Positions 41,031-51,870 are shown, counted from the stretch's first letter. The stretch is 64,000 bases of DNA from Pleomorphovibrio marinus (GCF_003347495.1 NZ_QCXY01000014.1:20902-84901), one strand, 5' to 3'. Notes: generated from the letters alone by a model not told the origin. Made by a program: numbers and translations.

Positions 41031-43733
41031 ATGAAAAGAATACCTGTAATTTTCTCCATTTACGCTTGTATTGCGTTATTCCTCACCACAAGTTGCCAAC
41101 AGGAAAAATCCCCATTTGATATTTCTCCCGCTGATGCCTTGGATCCGAAGCGGATGGAGGAACCTTTTCCTTCTATCCGCATTCCGGAGGGAGTAGATAT
41201 GGAGTCGCCTCGTTGGAAAGGTATTGACCTCTCCCCCGCCCCACCTGTGGTTCCCTTATCGGCAACCCAGCAAAAGGAGACCTTCACCCTCAAGCCGGGC
41301 TACCGCATTGAGCCCATACTCACCGAACCACAAATCAGGGAACCAGCGGCGATCAGGTTTGACGGTAATGGCCGAATGTATGTCTTGGAGCTCAGAACCT
41401 ATATGCAGGATATTGATGCGCAGGGGGAACTTTTGCCCGTGAGCAGAATCTCCAGATGGGAGGACAAAAACAACGATGGCATTTATGAAACCGGAGTGAT
41501 CTTTCTGGACAGCCTGGTATTCCCTAGGTTTGTAGTGCCCTTTGGTCCTAATACCATACTTTCCATGGAGTCCAATGAAGACCATGTTTACAAATATACC
41601 GACACCAACAATGACGGAAAAGCCGACAAAAAAGAGCTTTTTGCCACAGGTCTGGGCCGATCAGGAAATGTAGAGCACCAGACCAGCTTCCTTACCTGGG
41701 CCATGGACAACTGGATGTACAGCACTTATAATTCCAAAAGGATACGTTGGACGCCTGATGGGGTAATCCAGGAACCCACCGGCAACCCCTATGGTCAATG
41801 GGGAGTGACCCAGGACAATTACGGGCAGGTATGGTTTCAGGATGGAGCTGGGGGGGTGCCTCAAAACTTCCAATTTCCCATCGTATATGGCAATTATCAA
41901 GTAAAAGGGCAATTTAAGGATGGGTTTCGTGTTCCCTACAGCCTTGTCAAAATGGCGGATTTTGAGCCAGGAATGCGGGAAACAAAACCAGATGGTTCCC
42001 TCAACAATGTTACAGGTGCCGCAGGCAACGACGTTTTTCGAGGAGATAGACTTCCTAGAGAATTGGTAGGACAGTACTTCTACGGGGAACCCGTAGCAAG
42101 GATTGTGCGCCAAGTTAGGTCCGAAAAAGAGGAAGGCCTCACTTATATACAAAATGAATATATAGATTCAGAATCTGAATTTATACAATCCACAGATCCC
42201 CTCTTTAGACCGGTGGACATGGCCACCGCACCCGATGGTACCATGTATATCGTCGACATGTATAGGGGCATCATTCAGCAAGGAAACTGGACACAGGAAG
42301 GCAGTTACCTTCGTACCAAAATCAAGCAGTATCAAATGGATGATATCGTAGGGAATGGGCGTATCTGGAGGGTAACCTATGAGGGAATGCCCCGTAGCAA
42401 GGAAAAACCCCGCATGTATGAGGAATCACCAGCCCAATGGGTCAATCACCTGGAACACCCCAACGGATGGTGGAGGGATATGGCCCAACAGCTTTTGGTG
42501 CTCAAGCAAGATAGGTCTGTAGTTGAGGAACTTAGGAAAATGGCCCTGAGTTCGGATAATGAACTGGCCCGCATTCATGCCCTTTGGACTCTGGAGGGAC
42601 TGGGGGCACTAAAGGCCGATATGATACGGACATGGCTGAAAGATTCCAACCACCAACTACGCATTCAAGCCCTCAGGGCTGCAGAGACTTTGTATAAATA
42701 TGGGGACTTAAGCCTGGCCTCTGATTTTAAACAAATGACAGAAGATGAAGAACCTTCAGTGGTGATCCAGGCAGTGCAAAGTGCCTATATTTTGAAGATT
42801 GAAGGGATGGAGGATTTAATAAAAACAACGAGTCAATCTAACCAGTCTCCGGGGGTGCAACTGGTCAGCAGCCAATTGTCACAAAAAATGGAAGAAGCCC
42901 AAAAACTTGCAAACACCCAATTTTTGGCGCATGAGCAGGAATTGTTCCATAAGGGTAAGGACATCTATGACGGTTATTGTGCGGCCTGCCATGGGGTAAA
43001 AGGGTTAGGGACTCCCACAGGGGGTGAGGGAGGCGAATTGTTAGCCCCGGGATTTTCTGGCTCTCCCCGCATACAAGGGCATCCGGAATATGCCGTAAAA
43101 ACCCTTCTACATGGACTTACCGGCGACATAGAGGGTAAAGAATACGAAGGGGTAATGATTCCTATGGCTGAAAACGACGATACATGGATCGCCTCCGTAG
43201 TTTCCTATGTCCGAAACGATTTTGGCAATAGAGGTAGTTTCGTCCATCCGGAATATGTGGCTAAAATCAGGGAAGAAACCCGTGACCGGAAATCCAACTA
43301 TAATTTTGATGAACTGGTGCAGGAAATCCCAAAAGCACTATTACCGCAAGACAATTGGAAGGTAACCGCCAGTAGCACTGCCTGGCAAGGGGTGGGTTCT
43401 TCCAAGGATCCTTCCCTGGTTTTTGGATATAGGGGATGGAAGACCGAAAACGAACAGGCTCCAGGTAATTGGTTTCAAGTGGAGCTCCCCCAGCTTACCA
43501 AGCTGACAGAATTACAATTCGAGGCCGATGAGAAACAATATCCCAGGGCATTTTCTGTAGCTGTGTCTAGCGATGGAAAAAACTGGAAAAACCTCGGTAC
43601 AGGCACTGGGGATAAGGGAGTAAACCGCTTTCAGTGGGATGAGGAAGTCCAGGCAAAATATTTACGTATGGAGCTTTCAGAAGGGTGCGAAGAGGCTTGG
43701 GAGATGAAAAAGTTGAGCTTGTATGCCAGATAA
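41031..43733 (+). CDS. DUF7133-type propeller / HEAT / cytochrome c / F5-8C lipoprotein
   Basis: A 900-residue lipoprotein (Cys22, TTSC). Residues ~75-450 are a six-bladed propeller of the PVC-type haem-binding/dehydrogenase group (REPAAIRFDGNGRMYVLELR, NNDGIYETGVIF, MYIVDMYRG). Residues ~470-625 are HEAT-like helices. CAACH (Cys650, Cys653, His654) binds a c-type haem. Residues ~775-900 are a discoidin (F5/8 type C)-like jelly-roll ending LRMELSEG. Such proteins are found in Planctomycetes and Bacteroidota and are thought to oxidise carbohydrates in the envelope, with electrons passing to the haem. The family places it functionally near the PQQ dehydrogenases of region 2, but it lies 30 kb away. 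Confidence 0.82.
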   Translation: MKRIPVIFSIYACIALFLTTSCQQEKSPFDISPADALDPKRMEEPFPSIRIPEGVDMESPRWKGIDLSPAPPVVPLSATQQKETFTLKPGYRIEPILTEPQIREPAAIRFDGNGRMYVLELRTYMQDIDAQGELLPVSRISRWEDKNNDGIYETGVIFLDSLVFPRFVVPFGPNTILSMESNEDHVYKYTDTNNDGKADKKELFATGLGRSGNVEHQTSFLTWAMDNWMYSTYNSKRIRWTPDGVIQEPTGNPYGQWGVTQDNYGQVWFQDGAGGVPQNFQFPIVYGNYQVKGQFKDGFRVPYSLVKMADFEPGMRETKPDGSLNNVTGAAGNDVFRGDRLPRELVGQYFYGEPVARIVRQVRSEKEEGLTYIQNEYIDSESEFIQSTDPLFRPVDMATAPDGTMYIVDMYRGIIQQGNWTQEGSYLRTKIKQYQMDDIVGNGRIWRVTYEGMPRSKEKPRMYEESPAQWVNHLEHPNGWWRDMAQQLLVLKQDRSVVEELRKMALSSDNELARIHALWTLEGLGALKADMIRTWLKDSNHQLRIQALRAAETLYKYGDLSLASDFKQMTEDEEPSVVIQAVQSAYILKIEGMEDLIKTTSQSNQSPGVQLVSSQLSQKMEEAQKLANTQFLAHEQELFHKGKDIYDGYCAACHGVKGLGTPTGGEGGELLAPGFSGSPRIQGHPEYAVKTLLHGLTGDIEGKEYEGVMIPMAENDDTWIASVVSYVRNDFGNRGSFVHPEYVAKIREETRDRKSNYNFDELVQEIPKALLPQDNWKVTASSTAWQGVGSSKDPSLVFGYRGWKTENEQAPGNWFQVELPQLTKLTELQFEADEKQYPRAFSVAVSSDGKNWKNLGTGTGDKGVNRFQWDEEVQAKYLRMELSEGCEEAWEMKKLSLYAR

Positions 43734-43768
43734 GCATTCATAAAGAAGCTATCCTTATTCTAATCAGG

Positions 43769-44923
43769 CTAATTTTCAGAAGGCTTTTCTGACTTCCTGC
43801 CCTTCAAAAGGAGTTTTAACCAAAATAAATAAAAGGCGAATTGAAGATTAATGGGAAAACTTTCATTATAGATCAAAAAAAACAGCGTCTTTAAGGAAGT
43901 ACCTTGGTCAATTTTTTTTTTCATTTTTGCCCGGTACAGCCTCTTTTGTTCACTAAATAGTGGCTTTGTTTTGTTGGGTTGAAAGAAAATGGATAATCGA
44001 TGTTTAAAATGATCCCACTTGCCTATGGAAAAACCTATGGCCAGAATCTTTTCGGTGTTTTTATTCAGGTCAAGGGATCTCTCCGCTATGCTCCTTAGAG
44101 CCTTGCCATCTTCTGCATTGTATTTATTGATTTCCTGCTTTAATTGCTGTTTTGTGAACGATTTTTTAGTGTATCTCCCTGAGCAATTATTTAGGACGAA
44201 TTTTTTAAACAGATGGGGATGGAGATAGCCATCTCCCAAAGTACCATTATATACTCTATTGTCAAACAAAACACAGGGTCGGCCACAGGCAATAGCATCA
44301 TAGACCGACCTACCGATACCAATTACCATATCAGCCTTATTGATTTCTTTATTTACCTGAAAAACGGGGTTTTCATGTTTGTTGATTGCCTTAAAGGACA
44401 ATTGTTCCTCCTCGCATATTTCCGAAATCCATTTATTGGCTTCTTCGCTTTGACAAAGTGACAAAACAGTTTTTAGCTCTTTACCGATAGCCTTCTGGGG
44501 GCTGAAAGTACCTAAATCCACTCCATTGAGCACTACCTTCGAGTCAAAGCCTTTTTGTAACAGGTGCTGTTTCACTTCCTCTGATACGGCAATATGGTAA
44601 TCAGCTAAGGGAGAGGGTTGTTCCATTTCGGGAATGGGGCCATGGCAGATTTGAAGAATGGGACCCTTACCATAGAGATAATTGACAGTAAGGTTATGAC
44701 TTGCAATAATTAAATCATAGCCTTTACCAGACCTAAAGCCAATCTGAAGTTCATTTTCTATTTTAGAAGAGATTTCACCTAAATGGTGCGTAAAATATTC
44801 TACCTTATATTTTCTTTTTCCCTTTATAGCTTTTATCAGGTAGTACGTGTAGAGTTCAGCCCCACCCACGGACACCAAATGATTACAAGCTACAAGAATT
44901 CGCTTTCGACCGGACTCCTTCAT
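43769..44923 (-). CDS. Glycosyltransferase, GT4-like
   Basis: A 384-residue cytoplasmic protein with an N-terminal Rossmann motif ILVACNHLVSVGGAELYTYYL. The second half has a nucleotide-sugar binding pattern (VVLNGVDLGTFSPQKA, MVIGIGRSVYDAIACGRPCV). The glycine-rich GGAE and the IACGRP loop with a preceding acidic region fit family 4 retaining glycosyltransferases. The C-terminal ~90 residues are basic and may contact the membrane. The acceptor is unknown, and no polysaccharide cluster surrounds it, so it may stand alone. Confidence 0.75.
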   Translation of the reverse strand: MKESGRKRILVACNHLVSVGGAELYTYYLIKAIKGKRKYKVEYFTHHLGEISSKIENELQIGFRSGKGYDLIIASHNLTVNYLYGKGPILQICHGPIPEMEQPSPLADYHIAVSEEVKQHLLQKGFDSKVVLNGVDLGTFSPQKAIGKELKTVLSLCQSEEANKWISEICEEEQLSFKAINKHENPVFQVNKEINKADMVIGIGRSVYDAIACGRPCVLFDNRVYNGTLGDGYLHPHLFKKFVLNNCSGRYTKKSFTKQQLKQEINKYNAEDGKALRSIAERSLDLNKNTEKILAIGFSIGKWDHFKHRLSIFFQPNKTKPLFSEQKRLYRAKMKKKIDQGTSLKTLFFLIYNESFPINLQFAFYLFWLKLLLKGRKSEKPSEN

Positions 44924-45172
44924 GAAAATATAAATAAGGTTATTACTCTTTGATTTTTAAAAAATCATGCCAAAATCTGTTTACCAATCTGGAAAGCTTT
45001 ATGGATAAAGAATAAAAAGGCAACTGCTATTTTATGCCTCTAATTCTCTTTTTTGAAGGTGTTTAAATATACTTGTGGGTCTTCCTCACTGAAAAGAACC
45101 AATCGGATCACCTTTAGGAAACTCAAACTAGACAATGCCCCTATCTTTAGTTGTATGCCAATTATGGTCCTC

Positions 45173-47455
45173 CTATGACTGTCCTACCTTTATTTCTTGT
45201 TCCATCATTTCTAGCTGGGGCTGAAAGGGCTGTTGGTAAAAACGCTGGCCCGTGGCCTTGTACAGTGCATTGGATATGGCCGCAAAGACAGGTGGAAACA
45301 AGGGCTCTCCCAACCCCGTCGGATCATGATCGTTTTTTACAAAGTGCACCTCGATCTTCCTGGGTGCCTCAGACATGCGGATCATCTTGTAGTCGTTAAA
45401 GTTGCTTTTTTGTGGCACCCCGTCATTGAAGGGCAATTCCCCAAAGAAAGCATTGCCAATACCGTCCACTATGGCCCCTTCTCCCATATTTGCTGCAGCA
45501 TCAGGATTGATCACAATACCACAGTCCACTGCCGCTATTACATTTTCTATCACGGGTTTGTTGTCCTCCATTCTCAAGTCAAGAATTTCCGCCACATAGG
45601 AATTATGACAAAAATAAGCGGACACACCCCGGTGAATGCCCTGTCTCGGTGAATCCCAGAAGGATTTTTCCCTTACCAATTTCAACACCCCAGCATATCG
45701 CTCAGGGTCATAATCATTGTTATTGCCTACTGGGTTGTTCTTTGCCCTGTCCAAAAGTTCCAAGCGGAAGTCAATGGGGTCCTTGCCCAATTCCTCAGCA
45801 AGTTCGTCCAAAAAGGATTGTTCAGCACTGGCGATAAAATTTGACCTTGGTGCCCTAAAGGCTCCTATGGTGATATTGGAGGCTATTTCCCAGCCTTCGG
45901 CTAAATAATTGTCCACTGCCCCGGCAGGAAACCTGTTCGGTGCTATAGGGGTTTCAGGAATTCCCCCGGCTTTGATATGTATGGCTGTCAATTTACCCTC
46001 CTCGTCAATGGCAGCACGATAGGTGGCCGTATAAGTAGGCCTATAAATCCCATAGGTCATATCATCCTCCCGGGTATAGATCATTTTAATAGGTGCTCCT
46101 ACCTTTTGGGATATCACGGCAGCTTCTACCATATGGTGCCCATACGCCCGCTGTCCAAAGCCCCCTCCCATTCTAGCCAGCTTGATATGGATTTTTTCTT
46201 TGGGCAGCCCCAACCTTTCCGAAAGGGTATTGGAAACAAATTCCGGTGCCTGGATGGGTCCATACAATTCCGCCTGGTCTGCAGTGACATGGGCAAAACA
46301 GTTTACCGGCTCCATACAATTATGGGCAAGAAATGGAGCGGTATAGGTCCTTTCAAGGACTTTGGCGGCTCTGCTGAAAGCGGCAGCAGGATTGCCGTCT
46401 TTACGTAGTTCCCTGGCCTTTCTTTTGGAATGCGCTTCCATGCTCGCCTTATGCTTCTCTGTGTTTTCTAGTCCTGCGGGTACCTTTACTGTGCTTTTAT
46501 TTCCTCCCCATCCGGCCATCACAAATTCCCGTTCTGGGGATTTTTCCCAGTCGGCCTTCAATTTCCGCTTAGCCTGCAACACTTCCCAGGTGGAATTCCC
46601 CACTATGGCAACCAATTCCGGATGCGTGGTGGTGTCGAATGCATTTTGTTCGTAATCCTCCTTATGTACCTTAAAGCTAAAAACATCCTTGATTCCCGGC
46701 ATGGACTTTACCGATTCAGCTTCAAAGGATTTTAACTTCATACCAAAAGCAGGAGGATGGATAATCATGGCGATCAGCATCCCCTCTTTTTTGTAATCCA
46801 TCGTAAACATGGGCTTTCCGGTCACTATTTTTGACCCGTCCACATTTTTTCGGGAAGTGCCGATGATGTTAAAGTCTTTGATTTCTTTAAGAAGTTTTAT
46901 CTCCTCCGGAACTTCTAGAGTAGCCGCCAAAGCCGCCATTTCTCCATAATGTGCCTTTTTGCCAGATCCTTCATGCCGGATAATACCCCCGGAAGTGCTG
47001 ATTTCTTCCGCAGGAACTTCCCATGTTTGGGCAGCAGCGGCTACCAGAAGGTACTTGACTGCGGCCCCTGCTGTTCTAAGGGGATTCCATCCCAGACGTA
47101 TGCCCTGACTACCACCGGTAAACTGCCTTTCATAACGTTCCGGGAAAAAGTCGGCCTGTTCTACGATTACTTTTTTCCAATCCATATCCAGCTCATCGGC
47201 AAGGATCATGGGCATGGAGGTTTTTACGTTAGAGCCAAATTCAGGATTCGGGGAAAAAAGCGTCACTAAGCCGTTGTCCCCAATTTTGATATAACTGTTC
47301 AGCTCAAACCACTCATCGGGTAACCCCAACTTCTCCTGCTCGGGACTGGGCTGACAGCCTGCAAGCCAACTGAAGCTGAGCACCATGCCTCCTCCTGCCA
47401 ATGCAGAAACCTTCAAAAATGAACGTCTATTTAGTTTTGTCTTTATGATAGTCAT
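45173..47455 (-). CDS. Molybdenum hydroxylase large subunit (xanthine dehydrogenase / IorB-like)
   Basis: A 760-residue protein with a Tat signal (NRRSFLKVSALAGGG) that also contains a lipobox (LAGC, Cys34), so it is probably exported folded and lipidated. It binds molybdopterin cytosine dinucleotide; the conserved GGGFGQRAYGHH and GAFRAPRSN segments and the late GLGEPLFPP (catalytic Glu region) are visible. Together with the 2Fe-2S subunit encoded 18 bp upstream it forms a two-subunit oxidoreductase of the isoquinoline 1-oxidoreductase type. Such enzymes oxidise aldehydes or N-heterocycles. The electron acceptor would be a cytochrome. Confidence 0.9.
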   Translation of the reverse strand: MTIIKTKLNRRSFLKVSALAGGGMVLSFSWLAGCQPSPEQEKLGLPDEWFELNSYIKIGDNGLVTLFSPNPEFGSNVKTSMPMILADELDMDWKKVIVEQADFFPERYERQFTGGSQGIRLGWNPLRTAGAAVKYLLVAAAAQTWEVPAEEISTSGGIIRHEGSGKKAHYGEMAALAATLEVPEEIKLLKEIKDFNIIGTSRKNVDGSKIVTGKPMFTMDYKKEGMLIAMIIHPPAFGMKLKSFEAESVKSMPGIKDVFSFKVHKEDYEQNAFDTTTHPELVAIVGNSTWEVLQAKRKLKADWEKSPEREFVMAGWGGNKSTVKVPAGLENTEKHKASMEAHSKRKARELRKDGNPAAAFSRAAKVLERTYTAPFLAHNCMEPVNCFAHVTADQAELYGPIQAPEFVSNTLSERLGLPKEKIHIKLARMGGGFGQRAYGHHMVEAAVISQKVGAPIKMIYTREDDMTYGIYRPTYTATYRAAIDEEGKLTAIHIKAGGIPETPIAPNRFPAGAVDNYLAEGWEIASNITIGAFRAPRSNFIASAEQSFLDELAEELGKDPIDFRLELLDRAKNNPVGNNNDYDPERYAGVLKLVREKSFWDSPRQGIHRGVSAYFCHNSYVAEILDLRMEDNKPVIENVIAAVDCGIVINPDAAANMGEGAIVDGIGNAFFGELPFNDGVPQKSNFNDYKMIRMSEAPRKIEVHFVKNDHDPTGLGEPLFPPVFAAISNALYKATGQRFYQQPFQPQLEMMEQEIKVGQS

Positions 47456-47473
47456 GGTTAATAACTTTTGGGA

Positions 47474-47929
47474 TTAGGAATTCGCAGCGGTCTTGATTGC
47501 TTTTTTGATGCGCAAATAAGTGCCGCAACGACAGATATTCCCGTTCATGGCATTGTCTATATCTTCCTCGCTGGGATTGGGGTTGCTTTCGAGTAATGCC
47601 ACTGCACTCATCACCTGACCTGCCTGACAGTAGCCGCATTGGGGCACATCATGCTCCATCCAGGCCTTTTGTACTGGATGATCACCATTTTCCGACAAGC
47701 CTTCAATGGTGGTGATTTTTGCACCCTCCGCGGAGGAAACCGGGGTGGAACATGACCGGATGGCATTACCGTCCATGATTACCGTGCAGGCACCACACTG
47801 GGCGATCCCGCAGCCATATTTCGTTCCAACCAGATCCAAATGGTCTCTCAGTACCCAAAGAATGGGGGTGTTGGGATCTACATCCACTTCTTTGGTTTTT
47901 CCGTTGATATTCAGATTGATTTTTGCCAT
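47474..47929 (-). CDS. 2Fe-2S subunit of molybdenum hydroxylase (IorA-like)
   Basis: A 151-residue protein. The N-terminal plant-type ferredoxin cluster is bound by [12 protein letters not shown] and a further Cys in RSCSTP. The C-terminal helical domain binds the second cluster through QCGYCQAG and CRCGTY. The length and motif order match isoquinoline 1-oxidoreductase alpha subunits. It is the first gene of a two-gene operon with the large subunit, 18 bp apart. It has no signal peptide of its own, so it would be co-exported with the Tat-carrying partner. Confidence 0.93.
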   Translation of the reverse strand: MAKINLNINGKTKEVDVDPNTPILWVLRDHLDLVGTKYGCGIAQCGACTVIMDGNAIRSCSTPVSSAEGAKITTIEGLSENGDHPVQKAWMEHDVPQCGYCQAGQVMSAVALLESNPNPSEEDIDNAMNGNICRCGTYLRIKKAIKTAANS

Positions 47930-48429
47930 GGTTTAGAATGTTGGTAAGAAAATTCAAAATACGTTATTTTTTAGAAAGGCTCATTATTATTATCAAACAA
48001 TCTCTTACTAAAATCAAATCCGTTGCTACAGAAATTCAGCCCTGCCTTCGGCAGGACTTTCAGAGGGGTAGCTAGGAAGGCAAGTTTCACCTGGAGACGC
48101 TGGAAAGGATCGAAACTGCATTTTCCTGGAGTTTAAATTTTAAAACCCAAATCTTAACTACACCAAACCCGACAGGTGTAAAACCTCTCAATGGCCAAGG
48201 GTGGAACCCATAGTCAAAAACGTACCACCAACCCAATTCATGCCAAAAATTGTGCTCTTGGTTTCCACCCATGACCCTGAAAGGGTCCAACAATAATAAC
48301 CCCGGGCGAAACGCGGGGAATTGGGGTTTAAGAAGCCGCCGTGTCTCCGTCCGGGATTGGTCTCCCGAACGAAATTGCCCCATTTCCTGAATGGATCCTT
48401 CGTGCGAAAACTTGTTCCCGGAGTTCAAC
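47930..48429. other. Intergenic: promoter side and partial family C repeat
   Basis: Bases 47930-48000 are the AT-rich leader of the 2Fe-2S gene. 48031-48075 contains CCTGCC-ttc-GGCAGG, resembling a block of the family B variant at 14480-14510. 48240-48345 is a partial family C repeat. Open frames here are repeat-derived. Confidence 0.45.
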
Positions 48430-49170
48430 CCCGTCCGAGGTTGGGGAATCGTCGTTGGGTCTTTTAATCCCCGAGCTGACGCACGGGGCTAATGGGGTTG
48501 AAACCCATGCGGGTTTCTTTGATCCGTTTGGAGACTGTGTCAGGTGTTACCAAATGTGAACTTAAGAGTGGTCTTTGTCATTGGGATTTTTGTAAACAGT
48601 GGCTACCGTTTTCATACCGAAAATTGTGCTCTTGGTTTCGACCTATGACCCTGAAAGGGTCCAACAATAATAACCCCGGGCGAAACCCGGGAATTGGGGC
48701 ACCACCCCCAAACCCCAGAACCACGGAGTGGTTCAACTCCATTGCACTTCCTAGCTGGGAGGAATATATTTTGATAAGCTTAACCTTATTTCGGGCTGAT
48801 GGGTGGGCGAAAAATGGTAGGCTTCGAAAGGTTGGTCATTGCACCCCACATTGTTTTCACCACCCCCTTTTTCCCCCTCCTAAAACAGGAGGGGGAAAGA
48901 TCGAATTGGTGTTTTTGCACTGGAAGCTGGATTGGTAATCCCCCAGAACAAGATCTGAAGCAATGCTCTAGAAGCGTATAGGCTCCGAAATCCAAAATAT
49001 TTTTACGAAGATGTGCAGCCTGCGGATTACAAATCCGCTTTATCTGTTCTCGAAATTGCAAATTTCGAGAAACGGGGAAACGGAGTGTTTTTGGTGACAT
49101 GCACCATTTCCGCCTTCGTGCCTGACCTCCTGTGAAAAAAATACCTTTTCGGAGCGAGCAACAACCTTCC
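48430..49170. repeat. Family C composite multi-hairpin repeat
   Basis: A string of short hairpins with arms of 6-10 bp: GAAACCC/GGGTTTC, GACCCT/AGGGTC, CCCCGGG/CCCGGG, CCAC/GTGG, TCCCCCTCCT/AGGAGGGGGA, GCGGATT/AATCCGC and TTCTCGAAATT/AATTTCGAGAA, with fixed spacers. The same order recurs near 51100, 60160 and 63050-64000. It is not coding: the frames differ between copies. Confidence 0.85.
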
Positions 49171-49400
49171 ATATAAAAAACCTTCGAGCCCTCTGTGTCC
49201 TTAGTGACAAAAACCTTTCGAAGCGAAAACCAACATTTCGCCTATAAACAAGTCTCTTAGTCTCTTCGTCCCTAAGTCTCCCGGTCTTAAAAATTACCAA
49301 AAAACCCTTCGCGTCCTTCCTGCAAAAGGCAGACAGGCGTGCCTCCTCTGTGTCCTTAGTGACAAAAACCTTCCGAAGCGAAAACCTTCCGGAACTGGAA
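49171..49400. repeat. Family D repeats (CTTCGCG type)
   Basis: Blocks of CCTTCGCGTCCTTC... CTCTGTGTCCTTAGTGAC ... CCGAAGCGAAAACC and a TCTCTAAGTCTCCCGGTC tract, ending at the ATPase gene. One block carries a 19-bp mini-hairpin insertion (49320-49338). Confidence 0.8.
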
Positions 49401-49409
49401 ATTCCATCT

Positions 49410-50621
49410 TTACGAAAGCAGAAAACTACGTAGATCAATGGCCTGAATACCTTCATGGGTATTTCCCGAGAAGGCATCCATGGTGATGACCGTCTTTGGA
49501 TAATTGTCGGTTATCTTTTTTAAATTTCCGAATTCGCGTGACATGGTACTGGGATCATTGATGGTTAGTGCCACCTGAAGGTACTTTTTCTCCCCCTCTT
49601 TTTCGGCAACAAAATCAACCTCCTTGTTCCCTATTATTCCTATCCGGACTTTGTAACCCTTGAAAACCAAATGATTGTACACTACATTTTCCATTATTTT
49701 GCCCCTATCCTCCAACCTGTATCCCCAAATTCCGTTTCGGATGCCCAGATTTTCAAAATAATATTTTTCCCCTATTTCAAACAGTCGTTTTCCAACCAGG
49801 TCATATCGAGGTACTTTATGCAATAAAAAAGCATTCACAAGGTGATGTATATACGTTTGAACTTGATTTGGCGCCATATTAATGCGCTGCGATTTGAGAA
49901 AATCACTGATTTTTTTCGCCGAGAAAATGCTGCCTGTATGCGCGGCAAGAAACACCAACAGTTGTTCCAGAAAAGGGACATTCCTAATGGCATACCTGTT
50001 AATGATGTCCCGATAAACGATCGTGTTGTAGATGTTTTTCAGGTATTCAAAAACCACTTCGTCTTCAAGGGGCAAATGAATCAAATATGGTAGTCCCCCG
50101 TATTTCAAGTATTTTTCTAAACTCCCACTGCCCTCTATGAGCCCATGAAAGTCCAAAAACTCTGCATAGGAAAGGCTATATACCTGTATTTCTATATATC
50201 TGCCGCTCAGGAATCCGGCAATATCTCCCGAAAGCAGGTTGGCATTGCTTCCTGTGCAATAAATATCAAGATCTTCATGCAGCAATAAAGAACGAAGTGC
50301 TGACTCAAAATGCGGTATGTCCTGGATTTCGTCAATAAAAACAAAGGTCTTCCCGGCATTTGATTTATGGGTAAGTATATAATCATTTAAATTTTCTGCG
50401 GACTTGATAAAGGAAAATGCCAAATCTTCTTTATTGATGTAAAGGATAGAGGCATTTTGGTTTTCCTGTCGGATCAATTGAATGACCTGAAATAGCAAAT
50501 AGCTTTTTCCCACCCTACGTTGCCCGGTCAATACCTTGATGATGTTTTTGCCCATAAAGGGACGTACCTTGTTCAAATAAGTCGACCGAACGTGAATATG
50601 ACGTGGTAATTTGATTTCCAT
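49410..50621 (-). CDS. AAA_14 / DUF4143 ATP-binding protein
   Basis: A 403-residue protein. The Walker A motif is GQRRVGKS (33-40), Walker B is TFVFIDEIQDI (~91-101) and the sensor region is DIYCTGSNANLLSGD. The C-terminal half is DUF4143, with a restriction-endonuclease-like segment (KEVDFVAEKEGEKKYLQVAL). This family is widespread, often multicopy and of unknown function, perhaps in stress or mobile element control. It sits alone among repeats, with family D directly at its 3' end. A second, broken member lies at 55430. Confidence 0.88.
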   Translation of the reverse strand: MEIKLPRHIHVRSTYLNKVRPFMGKNIIKVLTGQRRVGKSYLLFQVIQLIRQENQNASILYINKEDLAFSFIKSAENLNDYILTHKSNAGKTFVFIDEIQDIPHFESALRSLLLHEDLDIYCTGSNANLLSGDIAGFLSGRYIEIQVYSLSYAEFLDFHGLIEGSGSLEKYLKYGGLPYLIHLPLEDEVVFEYLKNIYNTIVYRDIINRYAIRNVPFLEQLLVFLAAHTGSIFSAKKISDFLKSQRINMAPNQVQTYIHHLVNAFLLHKVPRYDLVGKRLFEIGEKYYFENLGIRNGIWGYRLEDRGKIMENVVYNHLVFKGYKVRIGIIGNKEVDFVAEKEGEKKYLQVALTINDPSTMSREFGNLKKITDNYPKTVITMDAFSGNTHEGIQAIDLRSFLLS

Positions 50622-50849
50622 TTCTGTATATACATTTATAACCTGATGTGATATTACGTAAAGTTATAAATATAATTATAATTTAGAAATAGCATAAGTG
50701 GTATTGGCTAATTATTTAAGGGATTGGGAGCACCTAAAATCAGGGTGCCGCTAGGTACCTAATGCGGGTAGAAGCATCGATTGCAATAGGATCACCGTCC
50801 TGTTAGGAAAGGAGGGTTCGCGGTTTTGCCCCGGAAGCGGGATTAATTT
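50622..50849. other. Intergenic, AT-rich leader then decayed repeat
   Basis: The first ~80 bp are the leader of the ATPase gene. The remainder resembles fragments of the sequence at 62650-62720 (CTAGGTACC / GTTAGGTACC), indicating decayed repeat DNA. Confidence 0.35.
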
Positions 50850-51030
50850 TTAGAAGCCGCTGTGCCGCTGTTCGTGATTGGTAATCCCCCAGAACAAAAT
50901 ATAAAGCAAAGCTCTAGAAAAGTAGAGGCTCCGAAATCCAAAATATTTTTTACGAAGATGTGCAGCCTGCGGATTACAAATCCGCTTTATCTGTTCCCAA
51001 AATTGCAAACTTCGAGAAACAGGGGCTTTC
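50850..51030. repeat. Family C repeat, right-hand part only
   Basis: Begins at the AAGCCGCTGTGCCG block, includes GCGGATT/AATCCGC and ends at the TTCGAGAAAC hairpin, as in the full copies. Confidence 0.8.
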
Positions 51031-51099
51031 AGGTGAATTTGATGGATTTATCGAATGGGGTAACCGTCCGAAGGCTTGGTCACGGGGGTTCAACCCCTG

Positions 51100-51870
51100 G
51101 GGTTGGGGAATCGTCGTTGGGGCATTTAATCCCCGAGCTAACGCACGGGGCTAATGGAGTGGAAACCCTGCGGGTTTCTTTGAAGCTGTTGGAGACTGTG
51201 TCAGATGTCATCCAATGGAGTAAATTTTAGGGATGGTGATTGTCTTTTTGGGGTTTATCTGTACAGTGACGACTGTTTTCGTGCCAAAAATTGTGCTCTT
51301 GGTTTCGACCCATGACCCTGAAAGGGTCCAACAATAATAACCCCAGGAGAAACCCGGGGAATTGGGGCACACCACACCCAAACCCCAGAACCACGGAGTG
51401 GTTCAACTCAAAGGCACTTCTTCGCGGGGAGGAATATATTTTGATAAGCCTAACCTTGTTTCAGGATGAGGAATGGTGGGTGAAAAATGGTAGGCTTCGA
51501 AAGGTTGATTGTTGCCTCCGCCTTGTTTTCACCACCCCCTTTTTCCCCCTCCTAAAACAGGAGGGGGAAAGATCGAATCGTTGTTTTCGCCTCGGAAGAG
51601 TTTGATTTTAAGAAGACGCTGTACCGTCATTCGGGATTGGTAATCCCCCAGAACAAAGTCTGAAGCATTCCTCTAGAAAAGTATAGGCTCTCAAATCCAA
51701 ACTATTTTTTCGAAGACGTGCAGCCTGCGGATTACAAATCCGCTTTATCTGTTCTCGAAATTGCAAATTTCGAGAAACGGAGTGTTTTTGGTGACTTGCA
51801 CCATTTCGGCCTTCATTCCTGACCTCCTGTGAAAAAAATACCTTTTCGGAGCGAGCAACAACGTTCCACA
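51100..51870. repeat. Family C composite multi-hairpin repeat
   Basis: A full copy, with all hairpins of the 48430 copy in the same order, from GGTTGGGGAATCGTCGTT to GGAGCGAGCAACAACG. Confidence 0.85.
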
